Assembly (NCBI GenBank): GCA_013289045.1
Contig: JABDAU010000037.1
Coordinates: forward strand, 1-36,426
Direction of reading: 5' to 3'
Length of the DNA: 36,426 bases
Origin: Bacteroidota bacterium
GTDB taxonomy: Bacteria > Bacteroidota > Bacteroidia > Sphingobacteriales > Sphingobacteriaceae
Position numbers and translations under genes: made by a program. Numbering within the stretch: position 1 is the first letter of the stretch; each line of letters starts with the position of its first letter. The notes under the pieces were generated by a model that was given only the letters and a program-made list of their open reading frames with translations, did no database searches and had not been told where the DNA came from. Shown in pieces: positions 9,301 to 16,126 of the stretch.

Positions 9301-9794
9301 TCCTGGTCGAGAAGGTCTGTTTTATACTGACGTATTTGATCCATGACCTGCTTGCCGCTGAAAAGTGTAGCATTATCGACCATGTATTGCAAGCCTTTTG
9401 ACTCTCGTGTATCGACATTCGCTTTCAATAGTACCAGCTGCTTATTTACCAGCTCACTCAGCTTTTCAACCCTTGCTGTCTGTGCCGGATTGTCAACAGT
9501 GAGCGTGCGAAGATCGTTAAGATCTACAGTAATATTAGGTAAGGCCGAATTGTAAGGATCGAGAAAAGTTCTGTTTCCTGTAGCTGCGTAGCCGCGCATA
9601 CCTGTTTCTGCATCGATCAATAATTGTAAAAGATCATTGGATGATTTTACGATCTGCTGGGAATGCTCAACCATGATCGTGTCATCTTCAAGTTGGTTGA
9701 TGCTGATGATAGACAATACGCCTACTATTAAAACGAGGATTATCGATACTGCAAACCCGGTAAGGACCTGGTTGCGGAAAGAAAGTTTTAACAT
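6363..9794 (-). CDS. CHASE3-GAF hybrid histidine kinase with three receivers
   Basis: This 1143-residue membrane sensor has TM1 about 10-32, a CHASE3-type periplasmic helical domain (about 35-180, with the ETGMRGYAATG motif near 63-73), TM2 about 185-205, GAF about 240-395, and a long Glu-rich coiled coil (about 400-490). HisKA carries His498 (FLANMSHELRTPLN), HATPase_c has Asn617 and GGTGLGL near 676-682, and three receivers follow with acceptor Asp804, Asp926 and Asp1074. It is the first gene of the operon with cheR, cheB and the REC-PAS kinase. The CHASE3 plus long coiled coil resembles chemoreceptor signalling helices, which would fit CheR/CheB acting on it; that link is inference. The signal is unknown. 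Confidence 0.92.
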   Translation of the reverse strand: MLKLSFRNQVLTGFAVSIILVLIVGVLSIISINQLEDDTIMVEHSQQIVKSSNDLLQLLIDAETGMRGYAATGNRTFLDPYNSALPNITVDLNDLRTLTVDNPAQTARVEKLSELVNKQLVLLKANVDTRESKGLQYMVDNATLFSGKQVMDQIRQYKTDLLDQENRLLDARKKSSAQASSETEIIVITGSIIFLLIIGVLFYYIQKTFEEQKKAEETVRLANIELERVLEQNEAQNWLLKGVANINEKIQGQLSEKELSKNVLAEICDYTHALAGTFYLFNSEEERLELYSSYAFHDPQKLKKEIRLTEGWIGQAAENGKEVILKGKLNDNFNIESSILSDQLTETIILPFFYDKKLKGVIEIACDREIDDNTRNYLSIVGNNVAIAVNTAQARTIMHDLYEETQQQAEELEAQQEEMRVTNEELMNKTEMLEASEEELRVQQEELRSINAELEEKASLLEEKNQAIEEARQAINIKVEELETTGRYKSEFLANMSHELRTPLNSILVLARILKDNKTTNLSDDQIKYASVIFNAGNDLLTLINDILDLSKVESGKLDMQIEDIKVTEIVRDMEMLFTELASSKKIKFTNNISGVPDTIFTDKTRIEQVIKNLLSNAFKFTPDGGSIAISVLPGQKADTISFAIKDSGVGIPKDKQNVIFEAFKQADGSTSRKYGGTGLGLSISRELALLLGGSISVSSEPGQGSEFTLTIPFKANQQIAPQIAEPVLPTVETIKIENIPLKPAVKKESGKDPLVVIVEDDRNFASILQDYSKGHGYKSVVVHNGSDAVDVIRENMPDAVILDIMLPGKDGWQILKELKQSADTASIPVHMMSANDTSVNQARKEGAISFLKKPIDTGALDKLFTDMKQSGTDFKQILLVEDHKAQSQALKEMMESRGITVDQAFDGESAFRMLNENEYQCVILDLNLPDISGLDLLDKIKAVDRFMELPVIVNTAMELDKTSVNRLMQYANAMVVKTNKSSDRLIDEVNLFLNKISEATTKPAQSVKNMVMNKGKEAIKGKKVLIVDDDMRNIFALSSALESYDFVVDIANDGEEAIAKLEDTPDIDIVLMDIMMPKMDGYEATKYIRKQSKWNKLPVIALTAKAMKDDREKCIAAGANDYITKPVDIDRLIALMQLWLGS

Positions 9795-9885
9795 TTAAGA
9801 TAGATTTATGTATTACAAATATGTTAAAAATATGCGACAGAAAACATATTTATGAAACAACATACAGTTGTAGGTTTACAAAGTT

Positions 9886-10317
9886 TTAACTGTTATCGGC
9901 TAATTTATTAGTCGCAGTAAAACTTATAGGCTTTTTGGCAAAAGTTCCGGCAAGCGCTATGATAGTCCCGGCAAGCATCAGGTACCAGCCCCAATCGAAT
10001 TTGATGTGGTTATTTAATGATTCCGCACCCCAATGAAAAGGCATGAAATTGAAGTAATGCGACATTTTAAATACCGCGGCAACGAATAACAAAATGATGA
10101 GCGCAAGATTTATCCATGCCATCAACCGGGTTAAATTGCTGTTGCTGAATACGCAGCCCAAAATACCGATCATTGAAATAAGCAGCAGAATGAGGCCATA
10201 AGGCTGATTTATTTTGTAAATGGTTTCATGCACGATAAAAAAATGCGCCAACGGACAAAACGTGGCGATCAATACAGCGGCAAAGCCAACAAATGAAATA
10301 AATGAGCTGATGCGCAT
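9886..10317 (-). CDS. small four-helix membrane protein, unknown function
   Basis: This 143-residue protein has four predicted membrane helices (about 5-27, 40-60, 64-85 and 108-127), with short loops and a polar C-terminal tail. No family is recognised. It begins 3 nt after the gldC stop codon and is the last gene of the helicase/gldC unit, so expression with it is likely. Codon use looks like the neighbours. A 91-nt gap separates it from the kinase gene downstream. Confidence 0.65.
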   Translation of the reverse strand: MRISSFISFVGFAAVLIATFCPLAHFFIVHETIYKINQPYGLILLLISMIGILGCVFSNSNLTRLMAWINLALIILLFVAAVFKMSHYFNFMPFHWGAESLNNHIKFDWGWYLMLAGTIIALAGTFAKKPISFTATNKLADNS

Positions 10318-10320
10318 ATA

Positions 10321-10656
10321 TTATTTTTGAGGGTTAAGTTCCATTTTTTCGGCGAAATGAGCGCAATAATCGCGCAGGTCTTCTACAATATTTGTTTCTC
10401 CTGTTGCACGCAGGAAGCTGTCGCCCATGGTTTGCAACGTTTCAAAGAAGAAGCGTTTCATTTCGTCAACCGGCATATCCTTTGTCCAAAGATCTATGCG
10501 AAGGGTATTTTTATAGTTATGATCCCACAGAGCCAGCATCATTGATTTTACGGGCAGCGCCTCTTTGTTTTGCGAATCGGTTGATTCCCAGGTAATATTT
10601 TCAGGCACATTGTTATCGTCCATATCAACGATCAGTTTTATTTCAGCTCTTTTCAT
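10321..10656 (-). CDS. gldC: GldC-like gliding-motility-associated protein
   Basis: This 111-residue soluble protein without signal peptide has the appearance of GldC: an N-terminal strand pair with the DMDDNNVPENITWESTDS segment, a middle DLWTKDMPVDEMKRFFFETL helix, and an acidic DLRDYCAHFAEKM C-terminus. GldC is a small protein linked to gliding motility in Flavobacterium, where it normally sits next to gldB. No gldB is adjacent here, and GldC homologues occur in non-gliding Bacteroidota, so a motility role should not be assumed. Its ATG overlaps the stop of the upstream small membrane gene (TAATG, 1 nt), so the two are translationally coupled. Confidence 0.8.
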   Translation of the reverse strand: MKRAEIKLIVDMDDNNVPENITWESTDSQNKEALPVKSMMLALWDHNYKNTLRIDLWTKDMPVDEMKRFFFETLQTMGDSFLRATGETNIVEDLRDYCAHFAEKMELNPQK

Positions 10657-10934
10657 TATTTAACGAGTAAAAAAATTATAAGCGTCAAAGTTATAAAGCT
10701 TAGCTCTACAATCCATAACTTTTTGGTTTGCGGGAAAAAATTCCGCAGCATAATATCCAAAAATGACACAACAAAGGCAAACAGCAGGAAGATCCACCCG
10801 ATGGCGCTGCCTAAATAATGCACCTGCATCCCGATAAGACCGGCGCCATAAATAAAAATATAAACTGCTGTAAGCAGGAACAAGGCGCTTACGATATTAA
10901 GAGGAGTTAACCGGAAATTTTTAGTCGTCGGCAT
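10656..10934 (-). CDS. small three-helix membrane protein, unknown function
   Basis: This 92-residue protein has three hydrophobic helices (about 12-34, 40-62 and 72-91) and almost no soluble portion. No family is recognised. It lies 6 nt after the DEAD-box helicase stop and overlaps the gldC start by 1 nt, placing it firmly inside one transcription unit. Confidence 0.65.
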   Translation of the reverse strand: MPTTKNFRLTPLNIVSALFLLTAVYIFIYGAGLIGMQVHYLGSAIGWIFLLFAFVVSFLDIMLRNFFPQTKKLWIVELSFITLTLIIFLLVK

Positions 10935-10940
10935 GTGTGT

Positions 10941-12269
10941 TTATCGCTTTTTACGGAATTTGCGGGCAGCCTTTTCAGGATCTGCTTTGGCCCTTACCGC
11001 CTGGAATTTCTTTTTTTTATTGAGTGTTTTCTTTTCGTGGAAGGCGCCCTTAAAGTCCGGGTCTTCACGTCGCTTTTGCATATCTATTTCTTTGGCCTGC
11101 GCCTGGCGTTCCTCATAAGGTGTTTCCTCAACAAAAACAGCCTCCGGCAACGGAGACACGGTTATTTTTTGCCTGATGAGCTTTTCGATCTTATTTACAT
11201 AATATTCTTCAGACTCCGCAGCAAAAGTGATAGCCACGCCCGACTGGTACGCCCTACCTGTACGACCAATACGATGCACATAATCCTCAATCACCACCGG
11301 CACATCAAAGTTGATCACGTGGCTTACATCGCTCACATCAATACCGCGGGCGGCAACATCGGTAGCCACCAATATTTTAACCTCATCATTTTTAAATGAA
11401 TTCATGCTGTTAATGCGTGTGTTCTGCCCTTTATTGGCATGCAGCACTTTCACCTGCTCCTGCCCGAGTTTACGCTCCAGGAATTTGTAAACATCCTCGG
11501 CTACCACGCGGGTTTTGCAGAAGATGATCAGTTTTTTAATATCGTCAGTATCATCCAGCAAGTGTTTCAGCAGGTTAATTTTGGTTTTAAGGTTTGGCAC
11601 CTGGTATAACCGCTGGCTAACGGTTTGCGCGGGCGTAGCTTGCGGTGTAACCTCCACTACAGTAGGGAATTCCAGGAAGTTATACGATAACTGCTGTATT
11701 TTATCGGACATAGTCGCCGAAAAAAGCAGGTTTTGCCGTTTTACAGGCACCACTTCCAAGATCCGGTTGATTTGCGGCATAAAGCCCATGTCCATCATCT
11801 TGTCGGCTTCGTCGAGCACCAATATTTGCATTGGTTTTGTGAAGATATGGCCGGCCAAATAAACATCCATAAAGCGGCCGGGTGTAGCTACAATAATATC
11901 GACGCCTTTTTGAATATTTTCTATCTGTGTCTTGGGGCCGATGCCGCCATATAATACAACGGTACGCAAATCAGTGTATTTGGTAAAGGTGTTGATGTTT
12001 TCCTCTATCTGCATGGCCAGTTCGCGTGTTGGCGCTATGATGAGGCAGCGCGCATTTTCACCCTGGGCATATTTAAGCTTCATTACGATGGGCAAAACAT
12101 AGGCTGCCGTTTTACCTGTACCGGTTTGTGCAATGCCCATTACATCCTGTCCGTTCAATATAGGTGGGATGGCTTTTTCTTGTATAGGTGTAGGTTCGGT
12201 ATAACCGGCGTCGGCTATGGCATTGAGTATTTGCCGGTTGAACTGAAAATCTTCGAAGGTGGATGCCAT
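10941..12269 (-). CDS. DEAD-box ATP-dependent RNA helicase (RhlE-like)
   Basis: This 442-residue helicase contains all core motifs: Q motif (F8...TEPTPIQ30), Walker A AQTGTGKT (47-54), Ia PTRELA (80-85), DEAD (153-156), SAT (184-186), and motif VI HRIGRTGRA. The C-terminal tail is strongly basic (KKKKFQ, RKFRKKR) and probably binds RNA. Such proteins unwind short RNA duplexes in ribosome assembly or mRNA turnover, often in the cold. RhlE-like is the closest description; the exact paralogue is not determinable. It heads the unit with two small membrane proteins and gldC. A perfect -7 box lies only 5 nt before the ATG. Confidence 0.93.
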   Translation of the reverse strand: MASTFEDFQFNRQILNAIADAGYTEPTPIQEKAIPPILNGQDVMGIAQTGTGKTAAYVLPIVMKLKYAQGENARCLIIAPTRELAMQIEENINTFTKYTDLRTVVLYGGIGPKTQIENIQKGVDIIVATPGRFMDVYLAGHIFTKPMQILVLDEADKMMDMGFMPQINRILEVVPVKRQNLLFSATMSDKIQQLSYNFLEFPTVVEVTPQATPAQTVSQRLYQVPNLKTKINLLKHLLDDTDDIKKLIIFCKTRVVAEDVYKFLERKLGQEQVKVLHANKGQNTRINSMNSFKNDEVKILVATDVAARGIDVSDVSHVINFDVPVVIEDYVHRIGRTGRAYQSGVAITFAAESEEYYVNKIEKLIRQKITVSPLPEAVFVEETPYEERQAQAKEIDMQKRREDPDFKGAFHEKKTLNKKKKFQAVRAKADPEKAARKFRKKR

Positions 12270-12274
12270 GCGGG

Positions 12275-12282
12275 CAAAGATA
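12275..12282 (-). promoter_or_regulatory. putative -7 element of the helicase promoter
   Basis: On the minus strand the box TATCTTTG matches TAnnTTTG exactly and ends 5 nt before the helicase ATG. Transcription would start at or next to the start codon, giving a nearly leaderless mRNA. No clear TTG was found at the expected -33 distance. Confidence 0.4.
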
Positions 12283-12290
12283 GGGTTTTG

Positions 12291-12371
12291 AGTCGGAAAG
12301 TCAGGAAGAGCGAAAGTCCGGAAGATTTTACATCATCCGTTTACCCGGGGTCTTACCAACTTTCGGTCTTA
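12291..12371. repeat. iterated-word inverted repeat (AGTCCGGAA type)
   Basis: The left part repeats GTCGGAA, GTCAGGAA and GTCCGGAA with spacers. The right part carries the same words in reverse orientation (CCCGGGGTCTTACC, TTTCGGTCTTA). It fills the divergent gap between the helicase and glycoside hydrolase genes. Architecture matches the other iterated-word loci described in this window. Confidence 0.5.
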
Positions 12372-12470
12372 TTTCAATATCACCACATTTTCAATTACGC
12401 CGTTGGCTAAATAAATTTTTATAGCCGTTAAACGATTAGCTATCAACCCGATCCTACTAAAAAACAGCTT

Positions 12471-13628
12471 ATGAAAAAATACTCTTGCTTATTTGCCTTT
12501 GCCCTATGTTTTTTTACTGCAGCGCGGGCGCAAAATTTAACTGCCAATTATAAACAGGCAGTTGTAGGTGTAAACGTAGTAAACCCCATGCGGGCAAGTA
12601 TTGCCAATCAAAATGCTACGTTGCAACAACTCCACTCTGCAGGCGTGCATGTAATACGCTGCGGCATAACCGCCGATGCAAAGGGAATAGACTATGCTAA
12701 GCGCGCTGCCGGGCAGGGTATTAAGATACAATTGATAGTTAGCGCGCAATACTCTCCGGGCGCGCCTTCACGTGCCTACGACCCGGTAAACTTTCCTCAA
12801 ATGTGGGGCGGACATCCGCTGTCATCAGCAGACGTAAACCTGTCGAAAGCTTATTATCAATCTTTATTTGACCAGCTGGATGCGAACAATATACAGCTTA
12901 CCGCCATTGAATTTGGGAATGAGATCAACTGGGCTGCCTTTAATCCTGAATTTCCTATACCCGGCGAGGGTAAAATATTAAGCCTTAACGACCTGTATAA
13001 TGATCCCGAAGGCAAGCAGATCGCTAAAGGATTTCTGCAATATATTAAAGTGATGAGAGTACTTAAAGAGGTACGCGATCATTCTAAACTAAATCATAAC
13101 ACACCTATTATTTTGGCCGGGATGGTTTCTGCGCAGGATGGAGCGAAACTATACAATAATAAAAAAGAAGACATGGTAAGCCTGCCGGCTACTATCAAGT
13201 TTCTTCAAACTAACGGGATTGATTCATTGGTGGATGCGTATGGCATTCACAGCTACCCTTCCGGCGATCAACCGGGGAACGCTGCGGCTGATGCCAAAAG
13301 GGCCGCTCGTTTTAACAGCGTTGAAATTGCCGGGTGCCGTACAGCTGGCTCTAAAACGGGGAAGCCTGGCTGGGTAACAGAGTGGGGCTTTAATAATACC
13401 GACATGAATTGCCCTGCTGATGATTCAAACAGAACATTATTGGTTAAGGAAATGATGAATGTTTTTGCAAAAGCTGCGGCACAAGGGCGCCTGGTTGGCG
13501 TCACTTATTTTGCATGGGACTCAGACCCATGGTCAAAAAAACCAGATGCTTATAGTTTATATCGCTGCGGAAATTTGTTGCCAAGCGGTGTTGAGGCGCT
13601 GAAACCTATCAGATTGGGTAGCAAGTAA
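12471..13628 (+). CDS. secreted glycoside hydrolase-like protein (TIM-barrel, clan A type)
   Basis: This 385-residue protein has a clear signal peptide (MKKYSCLFAFALCFFTAARA, cut before Gln21). The rest reads as a TIM barrel of the GH-A clan: beta-strand 4 ends in AIEFGNEINW with Glu151 after Asn as likely acid/base, and strand 7 has WVTEWGFNN with Glu304 as likely nucleophile. The segment YGIHSYPSG near residue 257 fits the sugar-binding face. Substrate and GH family are not determinable by eye; GH5- or GH39-like are possibilities. It is monocistronic, followed after 133 nt by dihydroorotase, and is presumably periplasmic or extracellular. Confidence 0.7.
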   Translation: MKKYSCLFAFALCFFTAARAQNLTANYKQAVVGVNVVNPMRASIANQNATLQQLHSAGVHVIRCGITADAKGIDYAKRAAGQGIKIQLIVSAQYSPGAPSRAYDPVNFPQMWGGHPLSSADVNLSKAYYQSLFDQLDANNIQLTAIEFGNEINWAAFNPEFPIPGEGKILSLNDLYNDPEGKQIAKGFLQYIKVMRVLKEVRDHSKLNHNTPIILAGMVSAQDGAKLYNNKKEDMVSLPATIKFLQTNGIDSLVDAYGIHSYPSGDQPGNAAADAKRAARFNSVEIAGCRTAGSKTGKPGWVTEWGFNNTDMNCPADDSNRTLLVKEMMNVFAKAAAQGRLVGVTYFAWDSDPWSKKPDAYSLYRCGNLLPSGVEALKPIRLGSK

Positions 13629-13720
13629 AACTTCCAAACTGTCCGATCATTATTGCTTGCACCCGTCTACTGCTACGCTTGTCGGGAACGAGCGCAAACA
13701 GAATCGCCATTTTTTTTCAC

Positions 13721-13752
13721 CTAATCTCCAATCTCTAATCACTAATCTCTAA
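13721..13752. repeat. iterated CTAATCTC words ending at the pyrC start
   Basis: Four imperfect copies of CTAATCTC/CAATCTCT/CTAATCAC follow each other and stop 9 nt before the dihydroorotase ATG. The same word is found at 30634-30786, 17 kb away, in both orientations. Not a known IS end. Confidence 0.65.
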
Positions 13753-13761
13753 ATTCGCACC

Positions 13762-15093
13762 ATGTCTTCCATTCTCATCAAATCCGCAACCATCGTTAAC
13801 GAAAACAAGCAATTTGTAGCCGACCTTTTGGTTAAAGACGGTTTTATAGAGCGAATTGACGGTACGATAAATGCCAGAGCGGATAAAGAGATCAATGCCG
13901 AAGGCTTGCACCTTTTCCCCGGCTGTATAGACGACCAGGTGCATTTCCGTGAGCCGGGATTGACGCATAAAGCGAATATTCATACCGAATCGCGTGCGGC
14001 AGTTGCGGGTGGAATTACTTCTTTTATGGAGATGCCCAACACGGTGCCGAATACGCTGACACAGGAACTTTTGCAGCAGAAGTATGATATTGCTGCCCAC
14101 TCCTCTCCTGCCAATTATTCGTTTTTTATGGGCGCCAGCAATGATAATATCGACGAGGTGCTGCGTACCGATGTAAATAATGTTTGCGGGGTAAAGGTGT
14201 TCATGGGTTCATCAACAGGCAATATGCTGGTGGACGATCCTAAAACATTGGAAAATATTTTTTCGCAGTCGCCTATGCTGGTGGCTACGCATTGCGAAGA
14301 TGAGGCAACCATAAAAAGCAACCTGGAGCACTATAAACAATTGCTCGGTGAGAATATACCGGTTAAACTTCATCCTAAGATCCGTAGTGCGGAGGCTTGT
14401 TATTTGTCGTCGTCTATGGCAGTTGAGCTGGCTAAGAAATATAACACGCGATTACATATTCTGCATATTTCGACTGAAAGGGAAACGCATCTGTTCAGTA
14501 ATGATATCCCGTTAAAGGACAAAAGGATCACCGCCGAAGCCTGCATACATCATCTATGGTTCACCGATCAGGATTATGAAACCAAAGGCAACTTCATTAA
14601 ATGGAACCCGGCTGTAAAAACGGAAGCCGACCGTGACGGAATATTAAAAGCCGTTTTGGATGGCCGTATAGATGTTATTGCGACCGATCATGCGCCACAT
14701 ACCATTGAGGAAAAATCGCTGCCTTATTTGCAGGCGCCATCCGGCGGGCCTTTGGTACAGCATGCCCTGCCTGCTATTTTGGAACTGCACTACCAGGGCA
14801 AGATAACACTTGAGCAGGTTGCCGAAAAAATGGCGCATAACGTAGCCATTTGCTTCCAGATAGAAAAACGTGGCTTTATCCGCGAAGGCTATTGGGCCGA
14901 CCTTGCGCTGGTTGATCTGAACAGCCCGTGGACAGTTGATAAAAGCAATATCCTGTACAAATGCGGTTGGAGCCCTTTTGAAGGAACTACTTTCCGATCA
15001 AAAATCAAACATACTATCGTATCGGGTAATTTGGCTTATAGCGATGGGATGATCAGTGACGTACCGGGTAAGCGGTTGACGTTTGAGCGATAG
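13762..15093 (+). CDS. pyrC: dihydroorotase
   Basis: This 443-residue amidohydrolase catalyses ring closure of carbamoyl-aspartate to dihydroorotate in de novo pyrimidine synthesis. Length and motifs are those of class I-like dihydroorotases: DDQVHFREPGLTHK (57-70), Lys145 in VKVFMGSSTG, His177 in THCEDE, His235 in LHILHIST, and Asp309 in IATDHAPHT. The usual first metal-binding His of the HxH pair is Gln59 here (Q-V-H61). I believe this variant is common in Bacteroidota dihydroorotases, so activity is still expected. The start at 13762 follows an iterated repeat directly. Other pyr genes are not in the window. Confidence 0.9.
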   Translation: MSSILIKSATIVNENKQFVADLLVKDGFIERIDGTINARADKEINAEGLHLFPGCIDDQVHFREPGLTHKANIHTESRAAVAGGITSFMEMPNTVPNTLTQELLQQKYDIAAHSSPANYSFFMGASNDNIDEVLRTDVNNVCGVKVFMGSSTGNMLVDDPKTLENIFSQSPMLVATHCEDEATIKSNLEHYKQLLGENIPVKLHPKIRSAEACYLSSSMAVELAKKYNTRLHILHISTERETHLFSNDIPLKDKRITAEACIHHLWFTDQDYETKGNFIKWNPAVKTEADRDGILKAVLDGRIDVIATDHAPHTIEEKSLPYLQAPSGGPLVQHALPAILELHYQGKITLEQVAEKMAHNVAICFQIEKRGFIREGYWADLALVDLNSPWTVDKSNILYKCGWSPFEGTTFRSKIKHTIVSGNLAYSDGMISDVPGKRLTFER

Positions 15094-15184
15094 TCGCTTA
15101 TAAAACAACAGCTTTTATTTCTCTGCTTTGCTGATTTGTGTTGTTAGATTTATAGCAATTGCATCATAAAAATCCATTGTCTTG

Positions 15185-15202
15185 TGATAAAAATTTTTAT
15201 CA
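15185..15202. repeat. 18-bp perfect palindrome TGATAAAAATTTTTATCA
   Basis: This is a perfect self-complementary sequence about 90 nt after the pyrC stop. It has no loop, so it is a poor terminator hairpin and more like a protein-binding site or chance AT palindrome. Role unknown. Confidence 0.4.
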
Positions 15203-15230
15203 TCTCAATCATGAGCATTGATATTATTTC

Positions 15231-15296
15231 AACTGTAGCAAAGTGTAGCGTTTTTTAATGGTTCCATGTACAAAACGCTACGCTTTTGCTACAGTT
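15231..15296. repeat. GTAGC/GCTAC inverted repeat
   Basis: The left arm (15231-15254) reads AACTGTAGCAAAGTGTAGCG followed by TTTT. The right arm (15272-15296) is its reverse complement except for one inserted base and one substitution. About 17 nt separate the arms. Inside each arm the word GTAGC occurs twice, and a further GCTAC copy follows at 15298-15302, as in the other iterated-word loci. It could form a hairpin after pyrC or be a remnant of a small repeat. Confidence 0.65.
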
Positions 15297-15518
15297 TGCT
15301 ACAATTCATAAAAATATAAAATACAGATATACAGCAGTTTACAATAATAAAATAGCTAAATAATGTAGTTTTAGTTTCTCTTAAAAGGCTGCAAAAAAAC
15401 TAAGAAAAGACAATGTCACGCTTGTGTCCTTAACCAAAGCTTAACAATTTCTATAAAAACCATCCTCTACCTTAGCCGTTAATACAATTGTAAACCGATT
15501 GTAATCTATGAAAATAAA

Positions 15519-15538
15519 ATATATGTTTAAACATATAT
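15519..15538. promoter_or_regulatory. 20-bp perfect palindrome, putative operator of the yceI gene
   Basis: ATATATGTTTAAACATATAT is exactly self-complementary. It covers the -33 region of a promoter whose -7 box is at 15544-15551, a position where a bound repressor would block RNA polymerase. The size and AT-rich symmetry suit MarR-family dimers. No marR gene is in the window. Confidence 0.6.
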
Positions 15539-15543
15539 CTACT

Positions 15544-15551
15544 TACATTTG
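15544..15551 (+). promoter_or_regulatory. -7 element of the yceI promoter
   Basis: TACATTTG matches TAnnTTTG exactly and is followed by C. It lies 32 nt upstream of the yceI ATG, directly downstream of the 20-bp palindrome. Transcription probably starts near 15557. Confidence 0.55.
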
Positions 15552-15583
15552 CATCAATAAATACAATCAACAATAAAATAATT

Positions 15584-16126
15584 ATGGCAACGGAAACATT
15601 AACAAAATGGGTGCTTGATCCTATGCACTCAGAAGTACAGTTCAAGATCAAACACTTAGTTATCTCAACTGTAACAGGTTCATTCAAAACTTTTGAAGGC
15701 GAACTAACAACCGAAAATGCAGATTTTTCAGGTGCAGACATTAGCTTCTCACTTGACGTTGACAGCATCGACACCAATCAAACTATGCGTGACGATCACC
15801 TGAAAGGCGCTGAGTTCTTTGATTCGGCCGCATATCCTAAGATCACTTTCAAATCAACTTCTTTCACCAAAGAGGATGACGACCAATATAAATTAACAGG
15901 TGACCTTACCATGAAAGGCGTAACTAAATCTGTAACACTTGACGTTGAACACGGCGGTGTAGCAGGCGATTTTTATGGCAATACTAAAGCAGGTTTTGAA
16001 GTTACCGGCAAGATCAACCGCAAAGATTTCGGTTTAAGCTGGAGCGGCGTTACTGATACCGGTTCTGTGGTATTGGGCGACGATATCAAAATATTGATCA
16101 ATCTTCAGTTTGCCAAACAAGCATAA
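15584..16126 (+). CDS. YceI-family lipid-binding protein
   Basis: This 180-residue protein shows the YceI lipocalin-like fold pattern: KWVLDPMHSEVQFKIKHLVISTVTGSFKTFEGEL near the N-terminus, DVDSIDTNQTMRDDHLKGAEFFD in the middle, and GLSWSGVTDTGSVVLGDDIKILINLQF at the end. YceI proteins bind isoprenoid or fatty-acid chains. There is no signal peptide, so this is the cytoplasmic form. It is expressed alone behind a strong promoter-like site overlapped by a 20-bp palindrome. Its TAA stop directly abuts the stop codon of the convergent PAS protein gene. Confidence 0.9.
   Translation: MATETLTKWVLDPMHSEVQFKIKHLVISTVTGSFKTFEGELTTENADFSGADISFSLDVDSIDTNQTMRDDHLKGAEFFDSAAYPKITFKSTSFTKEDDDQYKLTGDLTMKGVTKSVTLDVEHGGVAGDFYGNTKAGFEVTGKINRKDFGLSWSGVTDTGSVVLGDDIKILINLQFAKQA

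Larger units (their letters stand above)
15094..15583. other. 490-nt intergenic region with three inverted repeats
   Basis: There is no credible coding frame. It holds an 18-bp palindrome (15185-15202), a GTAGC-word inverted repeat (15231-15296) and the yceI promoter/operator (15519-15551). The middle part (about 15300-15480) is AT-rich without further structure that I can see. Confidence 0.6.
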
